Positions 46,282-57,601 of a stretch of DNA of 64,000 bases are shown here, in pieces (within the stretch, counting starts at the first letter, position 1; the number at the start of each line of letters is the position of its first letter). Position numbers and translations under genes: made by a program. This DNA comes from Diphasiastrum complanatum. Lineage: Eukaryota > Streptophyta > Lycopodiopsida > Lycopodiales > Lycopodiaceae. Under the pieces are notes generated by a model. That model was not told where the DNA came from. It did not search any database and worked only from the letters and a program-made list of their open reading frames with translations. The DNA lies in NCBI GenBank assembly GCA_029204225.1, contig CM055093.1:1423877-1487876 (forward strand). Direction: 5' to 3'.

Positions 46282-47775
46282 TTATAATACAATCAATACA
46301 TTTACATTGAGTATTTCTCCTCTGTCTTGTTTATCTTTTCTTAAAATAGCAATCATACTATCAAGCTTCTTCCATACATCAACTTTTAGTACTCTAGTTT
46401 TGTCGTCTTTCTCGAAGTGTTGAGTGACAACAATAATATCTATCCAGACTGAGTGTTGAATATTAGAAGCCTTACCAATATGATTTGATAGGAATCGACG
46501 TGCTTTTGCTCCTCCTATGCTTGGCTTAGTTGGTATATTTCTAGTCTCTCTTGAAAGATTTTCATCTTTTTGAATTTTGACATGTCCCTTATGAAGTCCT
46601 GATTTTGATAACACTTCTTCTAATCGAGAGATAGCTTCCTTTGCGGATGATGTTGGCTTACTATTCCAAGCAAAAACTATATGAAGATAAATGATCTTTT
46701 CTATTAATCTAACTTCTGCATGAAGAGTGCAAATATGCACATTTTTCAAGGGGATAGGTAGCACAGGCTTCCAATTTGGATTTGCATATTCTCTAGTAAT
46801 TTATGTACTTCTAGTAACATCTTTTGCCATTTTCATGCAGTAAAAACAAGGGTATTTAGATGTAGCATCATGAGAGACATTATACATGCATTTCAATGTT
46901 TTCAAATCACCTGTTAAGTGCCATTCAACATTGAAGTCTCCAACTCCTGGAACATTGAGAAGTCCTCCATCCATATGGTCCTTGATGATCCTAGGATAAG
47001 ATGTCCTTGAGAATATCCATGATAATATATCATGATCCTCCTTCAGCACCTGTCCAAAGAATTAATCAAACTTAGTTTACAAAGAATTAATGCTATTCAA
47101 TGAATGTAATGTAATAATGAGACGAGTTACCTGAAACACTGCCAATCACCATATATCATTTTTAGACTAGACATTGAATCTAAAATTTTCTTGGTCCTCT
47201 GTTTGTGATAGTGCACCATTCATGAGAGTTATACTAACCCTCTCCATCTTTTTCCCTTTTACAATTTCTGACTCATCTAACTTAAGTACTATGATTATTT
47301 TGCCATTCACCTTTTCATAGGTTATATCATAGAATATGATGATGTATCTCAGCAAGTAATTTAGTTCAACAAATAAGTTGTTTGATGAATTATAGAATAT
47401 CGATCTTCCATCAGTTTCATACACCTCCTCAATATGAAATGGAGTTCCAATGATCTTATGCATACCTATGTTTATTGTATCCCTCTCTTTCTTCAAGTGA
47501 TATGTCCTAGGGATTGGGACCTTTCTAATTTGAACTTGCTTAAAAGCTTCTCTAATTAGTTTAAATATTCTTGCATATGCTTCCCTGCTAATACCTGCAA
47601 AATTACAAGCACCTTGAACTATAGTCTTATCTAAAAAAATCTGAATGTCCACCATTAAAGACTCTGTTATTTTACACTTTACATTTGAACACCTATTGTT
47701 CATCATGATACGCTCAGTGGATTTGCCTGTCAATATTGTGAGATGTCTTTGCCTCGAATCCAGGTATGGAGCTTT
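46282..47775 (-). pseudogene. Transposase-like gene of element, copy B
   Basis: An exon begins after a tttacag acceptor at 47775. It contains LDKTIVQGACNFAGISREAY, VPIPRTYHLKK and KLDESEIVKGKKMERV (about 47,270, first Asp). After an intron, EDHDILSWIF leads to EWHLTGDLKTLKCMYNV (Asp codon 46906-46908), the knuckle YPCFYCMKMAKD, VHICTLHAEVRLIEKI (acidic residue) and IPTKPSIGGAKARRFL. Asp, Asp, CxxC, Glu in this order recalls DDE transposases with a knuckle between the second and third acid, but the superfamily is not identified. Stops: a TAG and a TGA near 47,165-47,150 and a TAA near 46,803. The last exon of copy A is missing. Confidence 0.5.
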
Positions 47776-49372
47776 CTGTAAAATACCAATATGGTATATC
47801 TTTTTACCTTTTTAGGGACAGTAAAAGCAAGTCGAAACACATAATACGATGCGGTCAATTTTCTCATGAGAAATTTAAATGAAAAGAGTACATTGTGCAT
47901 CTTCTAAAAAGTAGTTGTAAAGATAGACGTTTTTATAAGTTGCTTAAAGAACATAAAATGATAGCTATATGTATGCTTCTAATTGGTTCAACATGTAGCT
48001 CAAGCAGGCTTGTATGGCATGGATTTGTGCAAGCTATAAAGTGCTTTGACTCTCTAATCTTTGTATGGGAAGTTTGTGGCTAGTATGGCACGGATCTGCC
48101 CTAGTACCTAGGACAGACTGTATTGCTAATGCTATAATGCTTGGTAGGGAAGATTGAACGTATGTTTTGTATTTGCAATTAAGTTGATAAGGTAGTGATT
48201 TTTGTTTCGTACATGGATAACAACTGATATTTAGCTATGACACCTGTCTTTCTCACGTAAATAACTCATGCGGTTGTGCTTTGTGGGATGGTGGCAGCTA
48301 ATAGTTGAGTATCCTAAAACTTGTTTTGCTTTATGGTACTCTATACTGTAAGACTTTATACAGCTTTGTTTTTACCTGTTATGTTATAAATTAAAGGGTT
48401 CAAAGGGTTTGGTTTAGGGTTTGCTCCCTATCTACCATCAACATTGTGTCCAGTGATAGGCCCAAGTCATCCGTGAGGTAGCAGCCCTCCATAAAAAAAG
48501 AACAGAGTGGCGAGCCCAGCCAATGCCAACCACATGACTGCGCACCTAGCATGCGGCAGACTATTTGACCCAGCAGGTGCAGCTATTCAGACAAATGCTA
48601 ATGAGCTACCAGATTGCATTCGATCAATACCGACACCAAGCCCACTAGGAGTTATCCAGAGCCAAGGCCATATTGAGAGAATGGCAGCAACAAATGGCAC
48701 AACAACCACCAACATCCCAAGTGGTAATTCCACTAACACTTCAACTAGAGGCTGCACTGGCCATGAAGGCCGAGCTCAAGGGCAAGAGGCAGTGGGGCAA
48801 GAGACAGACTAGGGACAAAGCTAGGGGTTAGAGTAGAGCATGACACCATCGACGGAGGTAGCAACAAGCGTCATCCTCCCAAGGGTCTCGCTCCATATCA
48901 GCCTCTAGGGCCTTCAGAAAATCCAAAAACGTGGAGGAGGAAATCAACAAATGTCTAACGCAACATCCCTATGAATCCTCCTGTAGTGGGTGGTAGGTTT
49001 CCTTCACTGCCAAATAAATCAAGGGCAATGAAATCTCGTGTCTCCTTGCGTGTAAGTAGTACATCTTGGAGCACACACTGTTGGCCATCAGGGCGTATGT
49101 GTCTAGCCCGAGGACACTGAGAATAAATTCTCACTACGTCTCCATTCCACGACGCAAAAAAATGGACGTAGTGCAGGACACCTTTGGAGCAGATAATGAT
49201 CAGAACCATGAACTGGTCAAATATCCATTCCGAATATGGCTGAGGCACATATGTAGATGCCAAAAGGGCACTAGGTTAATCCCATATTTTGGATACCCTT
49301 CAGATATTGTAGGATTCGTCTTGCCATTTGCCAATGTGCCATGCCAGGATTGGAAGAGAATTGGCTTAAAGC
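47776..49372. other. Stretch without a clear gene
   Basis: No gene can be supported. A 101-codon plus-strand frame (48507-48812) is Thr/Asn/Gly-rich and may be a decayed gag-like fragment. The other frames look random. Confidence 0.4.
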
Positions 49373-49654
49373 TTAGACAGAGAAAGTCAAATTGGGTCTG
49401 GTACAAATTGTAAGGTACATCATACTACCGATTAGGTTTTGGTAGGGTATACCTTCCATCTTCTGTTTTTCTTCCTTTGTTTTCGGACAATCATGCTTCG
49501 TCAATTTGGTTCCAGCTATCATTGGTATGGCTTTTTCTTTGTAGTCTATCATTCGATACTGCTTTAGCACTTTTCTGGCATACTTTGACTGACTCAGATG
49601 TATTTCTCTTTTTATTCGATCTCTTCTGATCGTGTCTTTTGGTCCTAGAGGCAT
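49373..49654 (-). pseudogene. Copia RT-to-RNase H junction fragment
   Basis: The minus-strand frame includes REIHLSQSKYARKVLKQYRM, then IPYQNLIGSMMYLTICTRPN, the highly conserved block that joins RT and RNase H in copia polyproteins. No LTR or other domains adjoin it, so it is an isolated fragment. Confidence 0.88.
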
Positions 49655-49670
49655 GTTTGACTTTCCCGAA

Positions 49671-49905
49671 TCATTCGACCTTCGACCTTCGTTTCGTTTC
49701 GTGTCTTAGGGTTTTCGAGGTACGTTGACTTTCGCGAATTGTTCACCATTCGACCTTCGCTTCGTGTCGCTTCGCTTCGCATCGCGACAAAGTTGCAGGA
49801 GTTCACAATTTATGACAGTCAATATCAATATCCAGAATACAAGATCATCCCAATGTAAGTCAATATCAATATTTAGAATCCAAGATCATCCGAGTGTCGT
49901 TGTCG
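49671..49905. repeat. Local repeats: TTCG-rich tract and 45-bp tandem duplication
   Basis: From about 49,675 to 49,795 the sequence is built of variants of cgaccttcg and cgcttcg. At about 49,815-49,900 the phrase gtcaatatcaatat followed by agaat-caagatcatcc occurs twice in tandem. Confidence 0.75.
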
Positions 49906-50394
49906 ACTTGGAGTGGTTTTATGACCAACCTATTGGATTCTCCCTCTCACTTACATATTATTATATTGGTGTTTGTAAATTCACGTGTAGTAAACAAGGT
50001 TGTTTTCCACGTCATCTCCAATGCCACGACCCCCCTCATGGAAATGGAACCGTGCTAAAATGTAAGAACGAGCGATGGCGTTTCTCTAATTTTGCATCAT
50101 ATTTTGTATCGATGGATGGCACGTTACGAAGGATCGGAGCGAGAGTCGTCGATGGCGTTGCTCTAATCTCGGTTAACATTTTCTGTCGATGGATGGTAAG
50201 ATATGATATGATCGTAGGCATTGCTCTTATTTTGCATACCATGTATTGTATTATCTATGTGCATTAGTGATAATGGGGAGTTATGAGGAGTGAACTAGGA
50301 GCAAACGACGAGAACTGCAGCAAAGTACGCGGTGTGTTATGTCGTGGACGCCATGCATTTGGAGTGGCTTCCTTTTCTTGCAAAGCATTCAACC

Positions 50395-50643
50395 GACTTA
50401 CTTTTCTTCCTGTACACACCTCCTCTTCAGTTTTCACAATACAAGCTCTTGCAACAGCTATATTAACTTCGGCAATGGCGCTATACTTCTCTTTTAGATT
50501 GATTAGCATCTGTAAACAACGTATGCCTATTGCCAATGCTCGTCTATATCTCATTGCTTCACTCTTTCTTATTGTATGTAGTAAGTGGTGTCGAGCGTCC
50601 GTTGAAGCATTTCTGGCGATTCTGCGATAGACAACAGCTGCAG
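50395..50643 (-). other. Candidate minus-strand exon, unknown
   Basis: Between a possible acceptor (cttcctgcag, about 50,643) and a strong donor (AAA/GTAAGT, about 50,395) one frame stays open for over 80 codons. It includes RYRRALAIGIRCLQMLINLK and AEVNIAVARACIVKTEEEVC. A plus-strand frame over the same bases (50283-50630) is hydrophobic and equally unsupported. No family recognised; either could be chance. Confidence 0.2.
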
Positions 50644-51116
50644 GAAGCGGGAAGGATTATGTTCGTCTCTTTTCAGGTTATTTTTCTCTGAAAGCTAAGG
50701 TAACCTACTCTCTTCAATATTTCTGTTCTTTTCATTTATCTTCATGATTTTTAAATCTTTACATTCCTGATTAAATTATCCCAAATGACTCGATTTCTTT
50801 TGGCAGGGCTCATGTGTGTAGTCCTGCGTAAGTCTGATGTGCTTTTACATCTAGCTACAATATTTCAATAGATCTATATATTTGGGATTTTTTCTTTCGC
50901 AATGAATGGGTTTGGCGGTGCTTGTTTATGTTTATATAAGGCGAAATTTTGTTTGAATAAAGTTTTCCTTGATGTGTTCGTTGCAGGGTGACGGTATACG
51001 TTGGTTGCGGTTACCTCTTTAAATTGGTTGTTAAGTATACGGATAGGTGTGATAAACTATGAAGAATATATAACAAGGCTATGACATCGGATAATTAAAA
51101 CAGAAATCTACGAGAC

Positions 51117-51938
51117 ATGGAAGAGAGCATCGCCACAGGATTAATTCTTCTCAGGATCACTGTCCCCCATGCACTGGCTGAAGCTGAATCCTTCAAGCAA
51201 ACCTGCACATCAATGCTTTCTTCCATCGATGAAAAATGTTTTCATGACGAAAGCAACTGTGGCGGACGAACGGACATATGCATAGACCGCTATGCGGAAC
51301 AGATCGACGGGCAGGATTGGCGGGGTTTTCAACGGGTGCAGCACTTACTCCAATCTATCAGATTATCCTACGGTGAATTACTCCAGTACATAAGGAGGAA
51401 ACAGGAAGATTTCAAACTGAAGATGGATACTATTAAAGTCTACACACTAAAGCTTTTTCTTCTTTCAGCATCCCTCATAGCGGCACTTTGTTTAGGCTTC
51501 TGCCTTGCAAGGTCGTCTGAAATCTGTACTCCAACAGGCTTTTTTCAGGCCGCTTTTTTGGTCTTGCTTCTCTACTGCAGGGACGATCGTAATTCTATCT
51601 GGAGTATATTACGTAGCCTCAATTATTCAAATGTTGCTTGGACGAAATTGCAGAACAATATTGAAACACTAGAACGGGCCAGATACAGGTTACTTTTAGT
51701 CATCGAGCAGGCCCGTACATCAGAGATTTGTATGAAAAATAATTGGATAGAAATCAGGCGGGTCACAGGCGTTTTTAGATTTGCAGCGCAACATCAAAAA
51801 ATCTGTTGCGGGCAAGTCATCCTGCCAACCATGAAGCACGTGCTTCAATGCCTTGAGACGAGCATTGAGCAGATGAAAGAGCAGCTGACGCTTTTGCACG
51901 AGTTTATTCAACAAGCCACTTTCAGCTGGGGAATGTAG
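51117..51938 (+). CDS. 273-aa protein with two hydrophobic segments, unknown
   Basis: A single uninterrupted frame from ATG 51117. Upstream, two good introns lie in the probable 5' UTR: 50700-50806 (AAG/GTAACC, ttggcag) and 50828-50986 (CTGC/GTAAGT, gttgcag). The N-terminal 100 residues are soluble and Cys-containing. Hydrophobic stretches at residues 111-131 (LKLFLLSASLIAALCLGFCL) and about 141-154 form a likely membrane hairpin. The C-terminal 110 residues are helical with a heptad-like end. The layout (helical part, two close membrane helices, helical part) recalls plant UPF0496-type membrane proteins, but I cannot confirm that family. A probable host gene. Confidence 0.65.
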   Translation: MEESIATGLILLRITVPHALAEAESFKQTCTSMLSSIDEKCFHDESNCGGRTDICIDRYAEQIDGQDWRGFQRVQHLLQSIRLSYGELLQYIRRKQEDFKLKMDTIKVYTLKLFLLSASLIAALCLGFCLARSSEICTPTGFFQAAFLVLLLYCRDDRNSIWSILRSLNYSNVAWTKLQNNIETLERARYRLLLVIEQARTSEICMKNNWIEIRRVTGVFRFAAQHQKICCGQVILPTMKHVLQCLETSIEQMKEQLTLLHEFIQQATFSWGM

Positions 51939-54777
51939 ACGACTTTATATGCTTTTATTGCAGGATCGCAAAGAGCATGTGCTCACTACTGACGCCATGC
52001 ATTATTCAAGAGTGTTTCAAATTCAACTCGACGGTCAGAATTTAACTGTAATTTCTATTTCTTCCAGATCAAAATTTCCCAGGTCTCATATGCAAATAAG
52101 ATGGGCAATTTTCAGTTGCTTCTCCTGCTTCTGTGAGGTGACATTTGCTTTTAATTCAATTTGTTTCGAGGAGCCTTTCTAAAATAACACACCTTAAATG
52201 GACGCGGGCAGGTCACGCCGCCATGCTTCAACATCTACATCATCGAGGCTTGCCAGTAACTGCATAAGTTTGAAACTTTCAGAGAAAGTTTCATGACACT
52301 GGTCAGAACATTTGCTTGCTTAAAGGGGTTTCACTTGATTGTTAAATTGCTTTGATTGTTTTGCAATATGGAGGACACGAGGGGGAGATTCTCACGTCTC
52401 TCTTCCACGGGACAAGTAGTCTGAGCAACTCTAATCTTAGTTCGTGTTGTCTTTTGACTTCTGATGAGTATTTCTATATTTTGTCTGTTTTTTGGCCCAA
52501 TGACAACCAGCGTACTTGATTCAACTAGGTGCTGTGACAACCAAAGCCAACGAAGTAATCTCAAATGGATTCTATTCCCCTTATAATAATCTTTAACCTC
52601 CATGAACCACACAGTCGAAAGGGTGGAAGGCGAACAATAAGTCAACTTCTTCGAACACGATCTTGCAAGCTTTTCCAAAACACGAATACAATGAGAAGCA
52701 GCAAACAATTATCCTAACTAGAAGGCAACAGCAACGACTCGCAATTTGGCTCAAAAAAAGAACTGTACCGGCTTAATGCCAAATGCTCAGCTTTCCATTG
52801 TATTGTATTGTAAATAGTCTCTAGAATGTTCATGTAAATTTAAAACCAGAATTTGTTGTCCTTATCACAATTTGGACAGCTAATAAAAAGTTACACAATT
52901 CAGATGAAAAATTTGACAAATGTGCATGTGGACAGCCAATGACTCATTGCCACATAGCACATGTAGGTTATGTTAAGATTTTTCTTTTTTTAGCCTCAAA
53001 CCTCCTAAGGTGGAAGGCCCTCTGACACGAGCCTTCGCCCCCATGAAAACTCCCAATACACATTGAAATCGATTTGATTATGTTGGTATGTTTGTAATCC
53101 TTCCAAGTGACATATGATGACCAAGGAAGTCAACCATTTTCCCTAGCACATTCAATCTGAAAAACTGGATTTACTTGGCTTTATTGCATTCTAGTTTTCA
53201 AACTCCTGAGCCATTATCAAAATGAGTAATGAAAACATGGGGCTTTACATTAGTTCTAAGTACAACAATACATTCAAAGACTAATGGATCTTATCTATAG
53301 AAGAATGTTCATTCAAAAATTGAGCACATAAAGAGTCTTTAAGAATATAAAGAAACGCATGTGTAAATTTACTCTAGACTATACTTGCATACGCTTTTGT
53401 CACTCCCATTTAAAAATTATAGAATGTGTAATGCTTTTGTCCATGTCTTTGAACTTGTGAACTTTTATATTACCAAGGACCTGAATGTCTTGTAGTTTAC
53501 AACTTGAATATATTCATTGTTTTCCCTTTCTGTATTGGATTGATGTGCTTTGTACAAGAATCTTAAATTTATATTCGTGTGACATGCAGTGTTGATTGTC
53601 ACAATGCAGATTTTGTGGGATCCTTATGGAAATCAGTCAACTATTGGATAAGGCACAATGTGTCCTTCTTTTGGTTATGTTGCTACCATATACTTACTCT
53701 AAGTGCTTGATAATGCAATTGTTTGATGAAGCTTACAATTGAGATATAACACCACCTCCAACTGGTAAATGTTGTACCAAATTGTGGATCCTTCTTGCCA
53801 ATGAGTGCACAAACCAATCAATGTTAGAAACCAATGAGATGTAGATATCAAATTCCATTCCCACTTGATACGATTCCTATATCGAATGTGCCATTTTTGT
53901 ATTTTTGAGCCCTCTTAATCATTTGCCAATCTTGTGGACTTGATCAACCAGGAATGTTACAGTACTTGATACACTTAATGGAAACTATAGATTTAATTGT
54001 GCTTAGACGATGACATACTCCAAACTTCCTATGAAGCTCTAGTAAGAAATGTTTCTCATTTGATCTTCTTCTTTTGACTATGGGTGCATAATCCTTGATA
54101 AAGTTAGCTCCAATTGGCTATCGCAAATTCACATGTTAATTTTTCTTTTGTTTTCTAGTGTTTTAATTCAATACATGCTACCATGACATCATCTACAAAA
54201 AGAAGAATTACTATAATAGCGATTTTTACAAACTTCAGTGAACAGAGTTATCAGCATCACTATTTTCAAAGCCTTCTCGGATAAAGAAACTACTTCTATA
54301 CATTGTTGCCACCATGCGCGAGAAGACAATTTCATTACATATATCAACTTTCTTCATCTTGCATACGTTATTTGTCATGCCTTTGCTAATGTACTCTTCT
54401 ACTTAAGCTATGTATCTCTCTTTAACAAGTTGAATATTCAAGATTATAGATTTCACCATTCATTTGGTCAATGACCTCTAAGTCTCCAGTAATTGTGAGA
54501 TCAACTATTTTATCGATGTGAGTATGTCATGGGCATAGGTGTCATTGTCATCAAATCGTACAACATTGTGCATTATATACGTAGCTTCTTAAAGCTCATT
54601 TTTTAATGAAAATTTTACACATTCATTTTCTACTATCAAATTATTACCTTGCATCTAAATGTGTTCACAAATTTATAAGCATAGTTATTACATGTTGCAT
54701 GCTTGCTAATCCAATTGTAGTCTATCTTTTGTAGCAAAATTTGTACTCCATCTTGAGCAACAAGTTGTTTTTTTGCT
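51939..54777. other. 3' region and decayed sequence
   Basis: After the 273-aa gene I see no certain gene. A minus-strand 125-codon frame (52331-52708) has protein-like composition (WFMEVKDYYKGNRIHLRLLR) but no recognised motif. Weak copia RT traces lie near 54,130-54,250. The rest is AT-rich. Confidence 0.4.
54130..54260 (-). pseudogene. Degenerate copia RT trace
   Basis: The minus strand reads VKIAIIVILLFVDDVMVACI, which resembles the catalytic block of copia RT (LYVDD with flanking hydrophobics). The surrounding sequence is too decayed to define the fragment. Confidence 0.45.
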
Positions 54778-54780
54778 TAT

Positions 54781-54874
54781 AGCTTAATACAATTTTGGTA
54801 GGACTAACCTGTCTTTTGTATAAACATAGCTTAATACAATTTTGGTAGGACTAACCTGTCTTTTGTATAAACAT
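54781..54874. repeat. Perfect 47-bp tandem duplication
   Basis: Units 54781-54827 and 54828-54874 are identical (agcttaatac...ataaacat). The absence of differences points to a recent event or an assembly artefact. Confidence 0.93.
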
Positions 54875-54961
54875 ATTCTTGCAATTTAGATTTGTAGATT
54901 GTCAAAATTGCTAACTTTGACATGGCTATCACATATGCCTTAAATTATCATTATTTCTAAT

Positions 54962-55884
54962 CATTAGAGGAGTTCCAAAATAAAAAAAAGACCCTTTGTA
55001 ATGACACTTTTATTTTTTTCTCTAGTTTCGATCGTCACCTGGCCCAATCAAAATGCACAAATTTGAAATCTACGTAACGTAGCTCAAATAAACTGAGAAA
55101 TAAAAATACATTGTAGCAAACTTTGAAATTTGTGTTCGGGCAGCATGGACGTATCCCATTGGTTTGCTCTTCTTGCCCGACACATGCTAATCTGCCTGAC
55201 GTCAATACCTCAAGTTAAATTTACTTAACTATGTTGGTTAGTATAATGAAATTTGCTAACCATATAGTTACAACTATAGAAATATAGTATGCACAGTTAC
55301 TGAAAATATAGTATGCACAATAACTGCGACTACTGTGCCATTCACATTAGATTAAATGTGATACAAAAAATTGAAATTAAGTATCATATCAGAGAGATTT
55401 TTGGCGTCCAATCTTTGTAAATAGCAATGGCAAGGAGACCAAGATCTATAGTTGAGTCTGTGATTCTTTACAATGAGAAAGATGACGCTGATAACTGGAA
55501 GCCAACAAAATATACGAAGAATTCATGGGTGTTGTTGCATCCATCATCAAAAGGCAATTTTTTGACAAAAGAAAAGGGCAAAAATGACACACACATCTTA
55601 TTGGAAAGCAAAATTTTTGAAGTTTAAGACTACTCCCTGAGGTCACTTGATATCAGAAGTTTTAGTACAACATGTATATATGCATTCAGAAATAAAAGTA
55701 CAAGGTATCCATCCTCATGATCATTGAAAATGTAACTGTAAGTATATCAAAACGTATGCACTCTACTGAAATCATAGGTGTTTTTTGATTGACGTCTTTT
55801 TTTCTCACATTTATATTCATCATGCATAAGTGAATGAGAGCTAGCACAATCACTTGCAGGAATATTGGATGTGATTCACTCCGA
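54962..55884 (+). repeat. Segmental repeat copy 2 (partner at 38031)
   Basis: Same content as 38031-38972, including the MARRPRS frame (55427-55627) with NWKPTKYTKNSWVLLHPSSK. It ends at the same phrase (gtgattcactc), where a family 2 LTR begins. In copy 1 homology stops at the same point, a few bases before the family 3 LTR. Confidence 0.82.
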
Positions 55885-55885
55885 G

Positions 55886-56359
55886 TTGAAATTCTGATAG
55901 AATCTAGTGTAGTATGCAGATCACATCACACAATCACCATAGCCACTCCTCACAAGCTCTCATAGATGGCACAACAAAGTTAAGTTTATTATGAAGCAAC
56001 ATTGTACATATAGCAAAGCCCCAAACTACATGGGCTCAACAAGTGTCACTAAACTGGCCTACCACCTGCCAAACTAGAGTTAGGCCCAATATGGCCACAT
56101 AAACCTAGGACATGCCCCTGACTGTAGCATAGTGAACTCAAAAATACACTGTCCAGGCTAATTTCTTCCTACATGTGGCTACCCGGCTAACCCAAGTAGT
56201 CGTCTACGAGATCAGTGCCCAATCAATATATCCTAACGGGCCACGTCCCGGTCACAACCATATACAGTAAACCAAATAAACTGTACAATAATTACATCAT
56301 CACATTTAGAGCTTATACTAATAAATCAAATCAAAACTAATTTTTAATTCTCTCCCTTA
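55886..56359 (-). repeat. Family 2 LTR with polypurine tract
   Basis: Inverted relative to 19293-20501 and lacking the nested family 1 LTR. On the minus strand the tract aagggagagaat lies just upstream, marking it as a 3' LTR of a minus-strand element. The internal side (56360-56450) matches the stub at 19190-19290. Confidence 0.8.
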
Positions 56360-56940
56360 AGCTCAAATGTGATAAGAGTGCAAAACAATAATTTGTAGCA
56401 ACGTTTGGAGTGTCCAAAAGATGTTATGCATGTCCATGCTACCCTGTACTTGACTCACACTCAAGCACACCAACAAACCACCAGGTTTGACTCACAAAGT
56501 ATCATGCAACACAATGCTCATACAAAGAGTCTATCATATTGTTGACCAACTGACTCGTCCCCAATCTGACTTGAACACAAGTGGACCACATGAGCGACAT
56601 GGCTCAAACTGAGGAAATCCCATTGCCACCATGAGACTTGGATCCTCCATCTAGCTAGGCTGACATCCTATCAGACACTTACAAGCACAAACCTGTAAAG
56701 CCGACATAAATGAGCGACTGAGATTCAACCTGAGAAAATCTTACTGCTACCATAAGATTGTACCCTCACCAGATAGACAGCTAGTAGACAATGACAAGTC
56801 AATGAGCATAAAATGATTACTTTGTTTCACACGTAGCAAATGCACAACCACATGCAACTCGGACTCAAATCTAGACTCTCGTGACAAGGTAATATGCAAG
56901 CACACATTCATGCAAACCAACACGAATACGTCAAATACCG
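56360..56940. other. Internal remnant between two copia fragments
   Basis: No coding motif is found. It probably holds the leftover internal sequence of the family 2 element and the broken start of the next copia fragment. The phrase attctcaacctgaga-like sequence and repeated cataagattg/catgagacttg phrases suggest short internal duplications. Confidence 0.35.
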
Positions 56941-57588
56941 TTGTGTACTAGACTAGATTTAGCATACGCTATTAGCACGTTAAGTCAATTCATGTCTAAT
57001 CCTAGGATCTCTCATTGGAAAGCATTAAATAGAGTGATGAGATATATTCAAGGAATTTTAGATCACATCTTATGTTACGATGAAAATGCTATCGACCCAC
57101 TAGTCCTGGGAGGCTACTCCGACTCAGATTGGGGAGGAACAGTCTCTACCAGAAAATCTACCTCCGAGTTCTATTTCTATCTGGCAAGGGGAGCGATTTC
57201 GTGGAACTCAAGGAAGCATAAATCAGTTGCGCTTTCTTCGACAGAGGAAAAGTACATCGCAGCATGTCAAGCTTCAAAAGAAGCTGTATGGATCAGGTTA
57301 TTACTTCATGACTTATATCACACTCAGTTTAATGCTACCACCATTCTATGTGACAACTTGAGCTATATTTCACTGTCACTGAATCCCAGATTTCATGGCA
57401 AATCCAAGCACATAGAAATTCAGTATCATTTCATTCGGGAGAAAGTTTTCTCAGGGCAAGTGATCCTTCAATACTGCTCCACAACAGAAATGGTCATAGA
57501 CATCTTCACCAAAGCGCTTCCTAGGATCAAGCACCAGAAATTCTTCAACAAGCTAAATCTGACGAAGATACCAAGGCACCAACCGTGA
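56941..57588 (+). pseudogene. Copia RNase H, 3' end of polyprotein (family 4)
   Basis: A 215-residue frame with the C-terminal copia block: TRLDLAYAISTLSQFMSNPR, GGYSDSDWGG, RGAISWNSRKHKSVALSSTE, CDNLSYISLSLNP and KSKHIEIQYHFIRE. RNase H removes the RNA template during reverse transcription. The D-E-D positions look intact (SDSDW, STEEKYIA, LCDNLS). Everything upstream of the RT end is missing. A polypurine tract (aagagggac) and an LTR start follow immediately. Confidence 0.92.
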
Positions 57589-57601
57589 CCTTAAGAGGGA
57601 C

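Larger units (their letters stand above)
42746..47775. mobile_element. Multi-gene element, copy B (Ulp1 / transposase-like, no histone)
   Basis: About 5 kb with the same four genes in the same order and strands as copy A. The encoded proteins are clearly homologous but well diverged, so this is a different subfamily and not a recent duplicate. It lacks the histone H3 part and the last exon of the transposase-like gene. Outer limits are set by homology to copy A; no terminal repeats were found. Confidence 0.7.

Noticed and set aside
28643-47775. Integrated giant-virus DNA as source of the histone and peptidase genes
   Set aside because: Histones do occur in giant viruses, but the spliced genes with conserved introns, a transposase-like gene and two copies point to a transposon. 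No viral core gene such as a capsid or DNA polymerase was seen.
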